The notes: a model not told the origin generated them from the sequence alone. Shown: positions 33,588 to 43,376, numbered from the stretch's first letter. The stretch: DNA of 64,000 nucleotides from Flavobacterium sp. UBA6135 (GCF_002428305.1 NZ_DIVJ01000048.1:104174-168173); one strand, 5' to 3'. Translations and numbers: made by a program.

Positions 33588-36203
33588 CTATTTCTTCGTT
33601 AACATTCTTTTAATCTCATTTAATTTCATCAACGCTTCCACCGGAGTTAGTGTATTGATGTCAATATTCAATATTTCTTCTTTGATTTCTTCCAATAAAG
33701 GATCATCCAAATTGAAAAAACTTAATTGCAATTCTTCTTTTGAAGATTTAATTCCTGACAATTCTTCGCTTGAATGATTTTTTTCAAGCTTCTTTAAAAT
33801 CTTATGAGCTTTTTGAATGACCGTTTGAGGCATTCCGGCCATCTTTGCCACATGAATACCAAAACTGTGAGCCGTTCCTCCTTTTACCAATTTTCGTATA
33901 AACAAAACCGTGTCTTTTAGCTCTTTTACGGAAACATTATAATTGTGAATACGATTAAAAGTAACTTCCATTTCGTTTAATTCATGATAATGTGTGGCAA
34001 ACAATGTTTTAGGCTGATTGGGATGTTCGTGCAAATATTCTGCAATAGCCCATGCAATCGAAATTCCGTCATAAGTGCTGGTTCCTCTTCCAATTTCATC
34101 TAATAAAACCAAACTCCTTTCGGATATATTATTCAAAATAGAAGCCGTTTCATTCATTTCTACCATGAAGGTAGATTCACCCATAGAAATATTATCGCTT
34201 GCTCCTACTCTGGTGAAAATTTTATCCACAACACCCATTCGAACAGCTTCTGCAGGAACAAAACTCCCCATTTGGGCCAATAAAACAATCAATGCAGTTT
34301 GTCGTAAAATAGCTGATTTACCCGACATATTCGGTCCGGTAATCATTATAATTTGCTGGGAATTCCGATCTAAAAACACATCATTGGCAATGTAAGGAAC
34401 GCCAATGGGCAATTGTTTTTCAATCACCGGATGACGTCCATTAATTATTTCCAATTCAAACGTGTCATCCAAAACCGGACGCACATAATTATTATCAATG
34501 GCTAATTGTGTAAACGAATTCAAACAATCCAATTGTGCTACCAAACTGGCGTTCAATTGAACCGGTTTTATATAAGTGCCGATCCAAATGACCAATTGCT
34601 CAAACAATTGAGTTTCCAATTGATGAATTTTATCTTCAGCTCCTAGAATTTTGGACTCGTATTCTTTTAACTCTTCTGTGATATAACGTTCAGCATTTAC
34701 AAGGGTTTGCTTTCGAATCCATTCTTGCGGCACTTTATCTTTGTGTGTATTTCTAACTTCAATATAATAACCAAAAACGTTATTGAACGAAATTTTCAAT
34801 GATGAAATCCCGGTTCGTTCTGATTCTCTTTGTTCAATGCCTTCTAAATATTCTTTACCTGAATTGGAAATTGCCCTTAATTCATCTAAATCCTGATGAA
34901 TCCCTTTTGCAATGGCATTTCCTTTATTGATAGAAACCGGAGCTTCCGGATTTAAAGTGGTTTTTATCTTTTCTCGCAACAAATCGCAACTGTGCAAACT
35001 GTCACCAATGGCTTTCAAAGATTCATTACTGCTTTCTAAAGCCAGGGTTTTAATTGGAAGAATTGCATCCAAAGATTGACACAAGTAAATCACTTCTCGC
35101 GGTGAAATTTTTCCGGTAGCCACTTTTGAAATCAATCGTTCCAAATCAGAAATCTGTTTGATTTGGTATTGAATTTTTTGAAGCACCTCCGGATTTTCTT
35201 TCAGAAAAGAAACTACTTCATGTCTTGAATTGATTTTAGTTGCATCTTTCAGAGGTAATGCCAACCAACGCTTGAACAAACGACCTCCCATTGGCGAAAG
35301 TGTTTTATCTATAACATCCAAGAGCGTTACCGCATTTTGATTGGTACTGTGATACAATTCCAAATTTCGAATGGTAAAGCGATCCATCCAAACATAAGCA
35401 TCTTCAGCAATTCGTTGAATGGAGGTGATGTGTTGAATTTTGTTGTGTTGTGTTTCTGATAGATAATACAAAACCGCTCCGGAAGCGACAATTCCTTCCT
35501 GCAATTCTTCAATGCCAAATCCTTTTAATGAATTGGTTTGAAAATGTTTGGTCAAGACCTCAACCCCATAATCTTCATTATACACCCAATCTTCGAGAAA
35601 AAAGGTGTGATAATCTTCTCCAAAAATTTCTCTAAACTGGTTTTTATTTTGTTTCGGAATTAAAATCTCACTCGGATTAAAATTCTGCAATAATTTATCA
35701 ATATATTCTTCATTGCCTTGTGCGGTTAAAAACTCGCCGGTTGACACATCTAAAAAAGCAATACCCAGTTGTTTCCTGCCAAAATGAATTGCTGCTAAAA
35801 AGTTGTTGGTTTTTGAATGCAATACTTCATCATTCATGGAAACTCCGGGAGTTACTAACTCTGTAACACCTCTTTTTACAATGGTTTTAGTCATTTTTGG
35901 ATCTTCCAACTGATCACAAATGGCCACACGAAGTCCGGCTTTTACTAGTTTTGGTAAATAGGTGTTTAAAGAATGATGTGGAAATCCGGCCAAAGCAGTC
36001 TCGGTTTCAGAGCCGGCTCCTCGTTTGGTCAAAACAATGCCTAAAATTTGTGAAGCACGAACGGCATCTTCACCAAAAGTTTCATAGAAATCACCCACAC
36101 GAAACAACAAACACGCATCTGGATATTTTGCCTTGATTTGATTGTATTGCTTCATTAAAGGAGTCTCTTTGGGCTCTTTTACAACGTTGGCTTTGGCTGA
36201 CAA
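33588..36203 (-). CDS. mutS: DNA mismatch repair protein MutS
   Basis: An 871-residue mismatch-recognition ATPase. The N-terminal mismatch-binding motif with Phe-x-Glu is visible (LFRVGDFYETFGEDA, near residues 35-50). Connector, lever and clamp regions follow. The ATPase core has Walker A GPNMSGKSA, Walker B SLVLLDEIGRGTSTYDG and FATHYHEL. The start is a TTG at 36203, since a stop lies three codons upstream and the next ATG (36155) would remove the leading residues MSAKANVVKEPKETPL, which resemble the extension of homologues. A TATTTTTG box (36236-36229) lies about 25 bases upstream. Confidence 0.96.
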   Translation of the reverse strand: MSAKANVVKEPKETPLMKQYNQIKAKYPDACLLFRVGDFYETFGEDAVRASQILGIVLTKRGAGSETETALAGFPHHSLNTYLPKLVKAGLRVAICDQLEDPKMTKTIVKRGVTELVTPGVSMNDEVLHSKTNNFLAAIHFGRKQLGIAFLDVSTGEFLTAQGNEEYIDKLLQNFNPSEILIPKQNKNQFREIFGEDYHTFFLEDWVYNEDYGVEVLTKHFQTNSLKGFGIEELQEGIVASGAVLYYLSETQHNKIQHITSIQRIAEDAYVWMDRFTIRNLELYHSTNQNAVTLLDVIDKTLSPMGGRLFKRWLALPLKDATKINSRHEVVSFLKENPEVLQKIQYQIKQISDLERLISKVATGKISPREVIYLCQSLDAILPIKTLALESSNESLKAIGDSLHSCDLLREKIKTTLNPEAPVSINKGNAIAKGIHQDLDELRAISNSGKEYLEGIEQRESERTGISSLKISFNNVFGYYIEVRNTHKDKVPQEWIRKQTLVNAERYITEELKEYESKILGAEDKIHQLETQLFEQLVIWIGTYIKPVQLNASLVAQLDCLNSFTQLAIDNNYVRPVLDDTFELEIINGRHPVIEKQLPIGVPYIANDVFLDRNSQQIIMITGPNMSGKSAILRQTALIVLLAQMGSFVPAEAVRMGVVDKIFTRVGASDNISMGESTFMVEMNETASILNNISERSLVLLDEIGRGTSTYDGISIAWAIAEYLHEHPNQPKTLFATHYHELNEMEVTFNRIHNYNVSVKELKDTVLFIRKLVKGGTAHSFGIHVAKMAGMPQTVIQKAHKILKKLEKNHSSEELSGIKSSKEELQLSFFNLDDPLLEEIKEEILNIDINTLTPVEALMKLNEIKRMLTKK

Positions 36204-36228
36204 TGGATTTTATTTTTAATTAGGATTC

Positions 36229-36236
36229 CAAAAATA
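36229..36236 (-). promoter_or_regulatory. Probable -7 box of mutS
   Basis: TATTTTTG on the minus strand, with its last base 26 bases upstream of the TTG start. It supports transcription from the mutS/methyltransferase divergent region. Confidence 0.42.
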
Positions 36237-36317
36237 CGAAATTGAATTTTCAAAATACAACTTCCAAATTCTAAAATTTTGAGATTCTTCAATTTTCAGA
36301 TTGTCAAATTCATTTCC

Positions 36318-36325
36318 TATTTTTG
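36318..36325 (+). promoter_or_regulatory. Probable -7 box of the SpoU methyltransferase gene
   Basis: TATTTTTG ending four bases before the ATG at 36330, so transcription should start at about the start codon. No well-spaced TTG is seen upstream. Confidence 0.42.
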
Positions 36326-36329
36326 CCGT

Positions 36330-36872
36330 ATGAGAAAATTAGCCAATTCTGAACTGGAACGAAAAAACATTGACGAATTTAAACAAGCTGAAAAAACGCC
36401 AATTATCATCATTCTGGATGACATTAGAAGTTTACACAACATTGGTTCTGTTTTTAGAACTGCCGATGCTTTTTTGATTGAAAAAATCTATTTGTGCGGC
36501 ATTACTGCAACTCCTCCCAACAAAGAAATTCACAAAACCGCTTTAGGTGCAACCGATACTGTTTCTTGGGAATATTCAAAAAACGTTTTGGAAGTAATTG
36601 AAAAATTGAAAAGTGAAGCCATCTCTATTTGGGCTGTAGAGCAAGTGGAACATTCTAAAATGTTGAATGCTTTTCAAATTGAAAAAAATAAAAAATATGC
36701 TTTGATTTTTGGGAATGAGGTTAAGGGTGTTTCGCAAGAAGCCATTCAAAAATGTGAAGGAGTGATTGAAATTCCGCAATTGGGAACCAAACATTCCTTA
36801 AACATTTCAGTTAGTGCAGGGATTGTGGTTTGGGATTTGTTTCAAAAAATGACGTTTGAAAAAACTACTTAA
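36330..36872 (+). CDS. TrmH/SpoU family RNA 2'-O-methyltransferase
   Basis: About 180 residues from the ATG at 36330. It is a SPOUT-class methyltransferase that binds SAM in a trefoil knot. The three family motifs are visible: ILDDIRSLHNIGSVFRTADA (motif 1, with the catalytic Arg), ALIFGNEVKGVSQEAI (motif 2) and IPQLGTKHSLNISVSAGIVVWD (motif 3). It lacks the N-terminal RNA-binding domain of the longer RlmB type. The target (tRNA or rRNA) cannot be read from sequence. The frame is open further upstream (36279), but a promoter box sits just before the ATG. It overlaps the convergent folK-dNK gene by eight bases. Confidence 0.9.
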   Translation: MRKLANSELERKNIDEFKQAEKTPIIIILDDIRSLHNIGSVFRTADAFLIEKIYLCGITATPPNKEIHKTALGATDTVSWEYSKNVLEVIEKLKSEAISIWAVEQVEHSKMLNAFQIEKNKKYALIFGNEVKGVSQEAIQKCEGVIEIPQLGTKHSLNISVSAGIVVWDLFQKMTFEKTT

Positions 36873-37998
36873 TTTTTTTACCTATTTCTTCCAAAATAAA
36901 AAGATAATCTTCCTGATTTTCTACAAAATCTTTGTCAGAAACATCAATAATTAGAATATTTAAATCGGTTTGGGTTTTAATATAATCCAAATAACCCCGA
37001 TTTATTTTATCCAAATAATCGGCAGGAATTTGTTGCTCATAACTTCTTCCTCTGTGTTTTATATTGGCCAATAATTGCTCTGTATTTTGATACAAATAGA
37101 CATACAAATCAGGTTTGGGCATTTCTTTATGAATGATATCAAACATGGTTTTGTACAAGCGATATTCATCATCGGTTAAAGTTACTTTGGCAAAAATCAA
37201 GGATTTAAAAATATGATAATCGGCAACAATAAAATCTTTAAACAAATCAAATTGAGCTAAATCATCAGACAATTGCTGATATCTGTCTGCTAAAAAAGAC
37301 ATTTCCAACGGAAAAGCATAACGACTTTGATCTTCATAAAATTTTGGTAAAAACGGATTGTCTGCAAAACGTTCCAAAACCATTTTTGCATTGAAATCTT
37401 CTGAAATTTTCGAAGCCAAAGTTGTTTTCCCTGCTCCAATATTACCTTCAATAGCGATGTAATTGAGTTTTTGTAAATCTAAATCAGCAATTGGTGTTTT
37501 TAATTCTTTTACAAATTTACATTTGCTTTTATCTTCAGCCAAAAGCACCAGCTCCGGTAAAAATTTTTGCAAAATAGGATGCCTCCAATCTAAGTTTAAA
37601 TCTCGCATGGGAATCAGAACAAACAATCGATTGTGCATGTGTGGATGAGGAATTTTCAAACTTTCAGTTTTAACAATCTGATCGTCAAAAGCAATAACAT
37701 CAATATCAATTATTCTTTTTTGATAACCTTCTTCCTCACTTCTAACTCTTCCTATTTCAGTTTCAATTTGTAAAGCCAAAGAGAGAATTTTTTCAGCAGA
37801 TTTTGAGGTATGAATCACCAAAGCACAATTATAAAATGGCAAACTATCAAAACCCCAAGGTGGTGTTTCATATAAACCGGAAACTTTAATAACCGTTCCC
37901 ACTTTTTTGTGAAGCAAAGCAATGGCAGTTTCAATAAACAATTGCCTATCTCCTAAGTTACTTCCTAACGACAAAACTACCTGATGTTGCTTTTCCAT
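36865..37998 (-). CDS. folK: FolK-deoxynucleoside kinase fusion protein
   Basis: A 377-residue two-domain protein. Residues about 5-157 are 6-hydroxymethyl-7,8-dihydropterin pyrophosphokinase (folate synthesis): VVLSLGSNLGDRQ, YETPPWGF, then RIIDIDVIAFDD and the HPHMHNRLFVLIPM motif. Residues about 180-377 are a deoxynucleoside kinase: P-loop EGNIGAGKTTL at about 184-194, FLADRYQQ, and the lid-like KHRGRSYEQQIP. A short linker joins them, in one uninterrupted frame. The first domain is complete, with its DNA- and pterin-binding residues in place. The fusion would couple dihydropterin activation with nucleoside salvage. This arrangement is, to my knowledge, found in other Flavobacteriia, but its purpose is not established. 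Confidence 0.92.
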   Translation of the reverse strand: MEKQHQVVLSLGSNLGDRQLFIETAIALLHKKVGTVIKVSGLYETPPWGFDSLPFYNCALVIHTSKSAEKILSLALQIETEIGRVRSEEEGYQKRIIDIDVIAFDDQIVKTESLKIPHPHMHNRLFVLIPMRDLNLDWRHPILQKFLPELVLLAEDKSKCKFVKELKTPIADLDLQKLNYIAIEGNIGAGKTTLASKISEDFNAKMVLERFADNPFLPKFYEDQSRYAFPLEMSFLADRYQQLSDDLAQFDLFKDFIVADYHIFKSLIFAKVTLTDDEYRLYKTMFDIIHKEMPKPDLYVYLYQNTEQLLANIKHRGRSYEQQIPADYLDKINRGYLDYIKTQTDLNILIIDVSDKDFVENQEDYLFILEEIGKKIK

Positions 37999-38131
37999 AA
38001 GTTTGACAAAATAACTAAAACTATTTCAGATAAGAAGTATCTTTGCAAATCAGAAATAAAAAAAATTAAAAATTGTAGTTTTGTAACTTTAAATCAATTA
38101 CAGCTACTAATTCAATAAAATAAAAAATAGT

Positions 38132-39904
38132 ATGAAATTTTTAGGAAATATTATTGCTACAGTCATAGGGATATTTGTTTTTATGATGCTGGTTTTCTTT
38201 GGGATTCTATTTCTAGGTGCCATTTTTGGCGGTGGCGATTCAGACATTGTCAAAGTAGAAAAAAACTCGGTGATTGAACTGAATTTAGAAGACATCTATC
38301 TTGACTACAAAGGAAAATATTCGGATCCGTTGGTGACTTTTCTATCAAAGAATACAGAAGTTGGATTTTCCGATGTTATCAATGCCATTGAACATGCAAA
38401 AAATGATGATAAGATTAAAGGAATTTCGATTTTGAACAACTTTTCATCGTTGGGTCTTGCTCAGTCAAAATCACTACGTGAAAAATTGATTGATTTTAAA
38501 AAATCAGGAAAGTTTGTAGTGGCTTATTCCAACTATTTAACCCAACGTGATTATTATTTGAACTCTGTTGCAGACACGATTTATTTAAATCCGGTTGGAG
38601 AAATGGAATTCAAAGGTTTGTCTTCTGAAATTTTATTTTTTAAAGATTTGCAAGAAAAATCAGGTGTGAAAATGGAGGTTATTCGTCATGGAAAATACAA
38701 AAGTGCGGTGGAACCTTTTTTAGAAAATGAAATTAGTGCAGAAAACAGAGAGCAAATGACTTCGTTGTTGAATTCTGTATGGACTACTATGGTAGAGGAT
38801 ATTTCAAAAAGCAGAAAAATCAGCGTTGATAGTTTGAACAGTATTGCAACTAATTTATCAGCAAGAACACCGGAAATGGCATTATCTTCAAAATTAATTG
38901 ATAAAATTGGTTATGAAGACGAATACCACGATGGGATTCGAACAGCTCTAAAAGTTGATTTTGATGAAGATTATAAAACCATCGAAATTGCAGATTATGC
39001 TCAAAACTTTCTAACTAAACCATCAAAAATAAGCACTAAAGATAAAATTGCAATCATTTATGCTCAAGGCGAAATTATGGGTGGTGATGGTGATGTTACT
39101 ATCATTGGTGAAGGTGCCATGAGAAAAGCATTAATTGAAGCCAGAAAAGATAAAAATGTAAAAGCTATTGTACTTCGCGTGGATAGTCCTGGTGGAAGTG
39201 CATTAACTTCCGAATTGATTTGGAGAGAAATTGAAATTGCCAAAAAATCAAAACCTGTAGTAGTTTCAATGGGTAATGTAGCAGCATCAGGAGGTTATTA
39301 CATCGCTTGTAATGCCGATAAAATTATAGCAGAACCCACAACAATTACGGGCTCTATTGGGGTTTTTGGAGCAATTCCGAACATGACGGAACTTTCTAAA
39401 AAGATTGGAATAAACACCAGCATCATTAAAACACATGATAATGCAGGAGAGTATAGTGTGTTCAAGCCATTAGATCCCACATTAAGAGCTACAATCACAG
39501 AGAGCATAGAAAACATTTATACCACATTTGTAACGCGTGTTGCAGTGGGTAGAAAAATGACATTTGCTCAAGTGGATGAAATTGCTCAAGGAAGAGTTTG
39601 GACCGGAACAGAAGCATTAGAACTTGGTTTAGTAGATCAATTGGGCGGATTGGATACGGCTTTAGCAGAAGCAGCAAAATTGGCTAAAATCAAAAAATAT
39701 AAAATTCTTAATCTACCTGAATTTGATAAAAACTTCATGGATTTTCTAAATGATTCCAATTCATTGCCTTTTGCAAAATCAAAAGAAGCCTATATTCGTG
39801 AAGAAATTGGCATTGAAGCATATCAAACCTTACAACAAATTAAAAAAATGAGCCAGCAAAAAGGCGTTCAAGCCTTGATGCCTTATGAAATAAGGATTAA
39901 ATAA
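38132..39904 (+). CDS. sppA: Signal peptide peptidase SppA (67K type)
   Basis: A 590-residue membrane-bound serine protease that removes leftover signal peptides. One N-terminal transmembrane helix (about residues 5-33) is followed by two tandem crotonase-like S49 domains, as in E. coli SppA. The catalytic Lys is expected in the first half (EVIRHGKYKSAVEPFL). The nucleophilic Ser is in the second half (MGNVAASGGYYIAC), with the oxyanion segment LRVDSPGGSA. Length and tandem organisation are normal. A terminator follows. Confidence 0.94.
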   Translation: MKFLGNIIATVIGIFVFMMLVFFGILFLGAIFGGGDSDIVKVEKNSVIELNLEDIYLDYKGKYSDPLVTFLSKNTEVGFSDVINAIEHAKNDDKIKGISILNNFSSLGLAQSKSLREKLIDFKKSGKFVVAYSNYLTQRDYYLNSVADTIYLNPVGEMEFKGLSSEILFFKDLQEKSGVKMEVIRHGKYKSAVEPFLENEISAENREQMTSLLNSVWTTMVEDISKSRKISVDSLNSIATNLSARTPEMALSSKLIDKIGYEDEYHDGIRTALKVDFDEDYKTIEIADYAQNFLTKPSKISTKDKIAIIYAQGEIMGGDGDVTIIGEGAMRKALIEARKDKNVKAIVLRVDSPGGSALTSELIWREIEIAKKSKPVVVSMGNVAASGGYYIACNADKIIAEPTTITGSIGVFGAIPNMTELSKKIGINTSIIKTHDNAGEYSVFKPLDPTLRATITESIENIYTTFVTRVAVGRKMTFAQVDEIAQGRVWTGTEALELGLVDQLGGLDTALAEAAKLAKIKKYKILNLPEFDKNFMDFLNDSNSLPFAKSKEAYIREEIGIEAYQTLQQIKKMSQQKGVQALMPYEIRIK

Positions 39905-39922
39905 TTTTGTATAAAATTAACC

Positions 39923-39959
39923 AAACCTCTTACAACAAAAATTGTCAAGAGGTTTTTTT
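39923..39959 (+). terminator. Terminator of sppA
   Basis: AAACCTCTTACAA pairs with TTGTCAAGAGGTTT (one bulged base), followed by seven T. Confidence 0.75.
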
Positions 39960-40015
39960 AAAAAAAATAAACCATATTTTAATTTTTCATTAACTACAGA
40001 AACAACGCATTTTAT

Positions 40016-40023
40016 TAAATTTG
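40016..40023 (+). promoter_or_regulatory. Probable -7 box of the queuosine precursor transporter gene
   Basis: TAAATTTG ending 10 bases before the TTG start codon at 40034. Confidence 0.42.
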
Positions 40024-40033
40024 TTAAAAAAAC

Positions 40034-40723
40034 TTGGAAACAAAAGACCGATTGCTTGCTTTCAAAATTTATCTGATTCTTGGAGCTTTGTTTATTGCTT
40101 CACTGGTAGTATCAAATTTAATTTTTCAGAAATTTTTTTATTGGGATTTTTTTGGATGGTATCGATTTGAAATTTCGGTAGGGATTTTAACCTACCCCAT
40201 CACCTTTTTAATAACTGATATTATCTCTGAGATTTACGGGAAGAAAAAAGCCAATCAAGTAGTAACGATGGGTATTTTTGCCTCAGTTTTTTCTTTAGGA
40301 ATTATTTATGTTGCCAATGCTGTTCCGGCCATTGAAAATTCGCCGGTTTCAGATGTGCTTTTTTCAAAAGTATTTGGTCAAACTGCTTTGGCCGTTTTGG
40401 CATCAATGATTGCTTATTTGGCGGCACAATATATTGATATTTATATTTTTCATTTTTGGAAGCGAATTACAAATGGTAAGATGTTATGGTTAAGAAATAA
40501 CTTTTCCACGTTTACATCACAATTTGTAGATACATTTACGGTATTATTTTTGCTATGTAACTTCAAGATTCTTCCGTGGGAAATGTTCAACGGATTACTA
40601 ATGAGTGGTTTTCTCTTTAAAGTAATTATTGCAGCATTAGACACACCCATTTTGTATGCAGCAGTTTATGTGTTTCAAAAACGTTTTAATTTAAAAAGAG
40701 GCGAAGAATTAGTTTTAGATTAA
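40034..40723 (+). CDS. Queuosine precursor transporter (YhhQ/VUT family)
   Basis: A 229-residue inner membrane protein with about six hydrophobic helices, belonging to the YhhQ (vitamin uptake-like/ECF S-component-like) family that imports preQ0/preQ1. The family motif region TYPITFLITDIISEIYGKKKA is present in shortened form at about residues 54-74, followed by AAQYIDIYIFHFWKR and the FVDTFTVLFLL segment. Start: TTG at 40034, because a stop lies two codons upstream and no ATG occurs before the first conserved helix. A -7 box ends 10 bases before it. Confidence 0.9.
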   Translation: METKDRLLAFKIYLILGALFIASLVVSNLIFQKFFYWDFFGWYRFEISVGILTYPITFLITDIISEIYGKKKANQVVTMGIFASVFSLGIIYVANAVPAIENSPVSDVLFSKVFGQTALAVLASMIAYLAAQYIDIYIFHFWKRITNGKMLWLRNNFSTFTSQFVDTFTVLFLLCNFKILPWEMFNGLLMSGFLFKVIIAALDTPILYAAVYVFQKRFNLKRGEELVLD

Positions 40724-40766
40724 TAAAATTAATTAATTACAAGTACCCCAATAAAAAATTGAACTT

Positions 40767-43376
40767 ATGTTAAAAAAAGTTTTAAAAGGTTTCGGAATTT
40801 TTTTAGTAGTAGCTATAATTGCATTGGTTGCCACTCCTTTTTTGTTTAAAAACAAAATCAAAGAATTGGTTTTAAAATCAATCAATGAAAAAGTAGATGC
40901 AACTGTCGCGTTTAATGATGTTAGTATTAGTTTGTTTAAAAGTTTTCCAAAAGCAAATGTTACCATCGACCAATTGAGTTTAATAAACAAAGCTCCTTTT
41001 GCGGGAGACACCTTGTTCTATTCCGGTGAAATAAATTTAAGAATGTCAGTAAAAGAGCTATTTAAATCGGATGGAGAAGCAATGGAAATTGAATCTTTTT
41101 CGAGCAAAAACGGATTGGTGAACATTCTGTTTAACAAAGACGGAATTGGAAATTTTGACATTGCAATTAAAGATGAAAAAGAAAGTAAACCCAACGAGAG
41201 TAAACCTTTTGCTTTAAACATTCAGAACTATACAATCGAAAATTTGAAATTTGTTTATTTTGACGAAAGTTCAAAAATAAAAATGGTTGTTGATAAAATT
41301 GAACATACAGGAAAGGGTAATTTTGCTGAATCCAAGTTAGATTTAATCACTCTTACCAAAGCCAATTTGTCTCTTGATATGGACAAAACCAATTACATGA
41401 ACAATGTGGCTTTACATCTTGATGCTATTTTAGGAATTGATTTGGAAAATAGCAACTATGAATTTAAAGACAACAAAGCTTTAATTAACCAATTACCACT
41501 TGAATTTAAAGGTTATATCCAATTAGTTGAAGCCGGACAAAATTATGATTTGACTTTTTTCACACCCACCTCATCCTTTAAAAACTTCTTGGGATTAATT
41601 CCGTCGGCTTACAAAGGTGACTTGGATAAAATCAAAACATCAGGTGATTTTGAAATAAAAGGATTTGCAAAAGGACTTTATTCCGAAACTACAATTCCAA
41701 CTTTTGAATTGTTAATTGCCTCTAATAATGCTTCTTTTAAATATCCTGATTTGCCAAAAACAGTTGAAAACATTATTATTGACACAAAAATAAAAAACGA
41801 AACAGGCGTTTTAAACGACACTTATGTCAACATCAATAATTTATCTTTTAAAATTGATCAAGATGTATTCGCCACAAAAGCTACCATTAAAAACATAACA
41901 GAAAATGCGTTAGTAAATGCTGATTTAAAAGGAACTATTAATTTATCAAATTTATCAAAAGCATATCCAATTAAATTAGACAAACCACTAACAGGAATTT
42001 TAAAGGCTGATGTTACCACTAAATTTGATATGCAATCGGTTGAAAAAGAAAATTACCAAAACATTCAAAGTGCCGGTTTGGTTAGTGTAACAGGATTTAA
42101 ATATACTGATGATGCCGGAAAAGGAATGGACATCAATGAAGCAATTGTTCAATTTAACCCAAGCACCTTAAACTTACAGAAGTTTGATGCAAAAACCGGC
42201 AAAAGTGATTTAAAAATTACCGGTATTATTGAAAATTTTTATGGGTATTTGTTTAATGATAAAAACTTAAAAGGAAACTTCAATTTGGTTTCAAATCAAA
42301 TTGCAGTAGCAGATTTTATGACGGCATCAGAACCTACAAAAGAAGGAGAAAAACCTAATGAAGCTATGAAAATACCGGCTTTTTTAGATTGTAGTTTAAC
42401 AGCTACTGCCGGAACTGTTTTATATGACAACTTAACATTAAAAGACGTTTCCGGAAAATTAATTATCAAAGATGAAAAAGTAACTTTAGAAAATCTAAAA
42501 ACTTCAATTTTTGGTGGTCAAATTGGATTAAATGGTACTGTTTCAACCAAAACAAAAGTACCAACTTTCACCATGGGTTTAGATATGAAACAAGTAAACA
42601 TATCTGAAACTTTCACCATGCTAGACATGATGAAAAACATTGCCCCTATTGCAAATATCGTTAGCGGAAAATTAAATTCAACGATTAATTTATCAGGGAA
42701 TCTAGACGCAGTAGAAATGACTCCCGATTTAAAATCAATTTCCGGAGATTTAATTAGTCAATTAGTTTCAACAACTATAAATCCTTCAAATTCAACATTG
42801 TTGAGCAGTTTAGATAGCCATATAAATTTCATTGATTTGAATAAAATCAATTTAAACGATTTGAAAACCAATTTAACCTTTAAAGATGGAAAAGTAAATG
42901 TGAGCCCATTTAACATCAAATATCAAGACATTACAATTAATGTTGGTGGTTCTCATGGATTTGACCAAACAATGAATTATAATGTAAAATTTGATGTCCC
43001 AACAAAATATTTAGGGAGTGAAGTAAACAGTTTGATTGCTAAACTTTCACCTGCTGATGCCGCTAAAATTGAAAACATTCCAATCACAGCTTTACTAGGT
43101 GGTAATTTTTCAAATCCGAAAATTTCAACGGATATGAAACAAGCAACAACCAAGTTAGCCAATCAATTGGTAGATCATCAAAAACAAAAACTAATTAATC
43201 AAGGCACATCTGCTTTAGGGAATTTAATCAATCAAAACACGAAGCCAGGTGATACTACCAAAGCTGCTACTCCTGCAACAAACGAAGAAGTAAAAGCAAA
43301 AGCAGAAGAAGCAGTAAAAGACAAAGTAAAGGACGGACTCAATAGTTTATTCAATAAAAAGAAAAAAGACAATTAA
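40767..43376 (+). CDS. AsmA-like family protein
   Basis: An 869-residue protein with one N-terminal membrane helix (about residues 5-27) and a long periplasmic part. The start (FGIFLVVAIIALVATPFLFK followed by INEKVDATVAFNDVSISLFKSFP) is typical of the AsmA N-terminal domain. The C-terminal half (GGQIGLNGTVSTKTKVPTF, VSPFNIKYQDITINVGGSHG) fits the AsmA-like C-terminal region. The extreme C-terminus is Lys-rich and low-complexity (VKAKAEEAVKDKVKDG). AsmA-like proteins are thought to form bridge-like beta-grooves moving phospholipids between membranes. That role is inferred from the superfamily. Confidence 0.9.
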   Translation: MLKKVLKGFGIFLVVAIIALVATPFLFKNKIKELVLKSINEKVDATVAFNDVSISLFKSFPKANVTIDQLSLINKAPFAGDTLFYSGEINLRMSVKELFKSDGEAMEIESFSSKNGLVNILFNKDGIGNFDIAIKDEKESKPNESKPFALNIQNYTIENLKFVYFDESSKIKMVVDKIEHTGKGNFAESKLDLITLTKANLSLDMDKTNYMNNVALHLDAILGIDLENSNYEFKDNKALINQLPLEFKGYIQLVEAGQNYDLTFFTPTSSFKNFLGLIPSAYKGDLDKIKTSGDFEIKGFAKGLYSETTIPTFELLIASNNASFKYPDLPKTVENIIIDTKIKNETGVLNDTYVNINNLSFKIDQDVFATKATIKNITENALVNADLKGTINLSNLSKAYPIKLDKPLTGILKADVTTKFDMQSVEKENYQNIQSAGLVSVTGFKYTDDAGKGMDINEAIVQFNPSTLNLQKFDAKTGKSDLKITGIIENFYGYLFNDKNLKGNFNLVSNQIAVADFMTASEPTKEGEKPNEAMKIPAFLDCSLTATAGTVLYDNLTLKDVSGKLIIKDEKVTLENLKTSIFGGQIGLNGTVSTKTKVPTFTMGLDMKQVNISETFTMLDMMKNIAPIANIVSGKLNSTINLSGNLDAVEMTPDLKSISGDLISQLVSTTINPSNSTLLSSLDSHINFIDLNKINLNDLKTNLTFKDGKVNVSPFNIKYQDITINVGGSHGFDQTMNYNVKFDVPTKYLGSEVNSLIAKLSPADAAKIENIPITALLGGNFSNPKISTDMKQATTKLANQLVDHQKQKLINQGTSALGNLINQNTKPGDTTKAATPATNEEVKAKAEEAVKDKVKDGLNSLFNKKKKDN

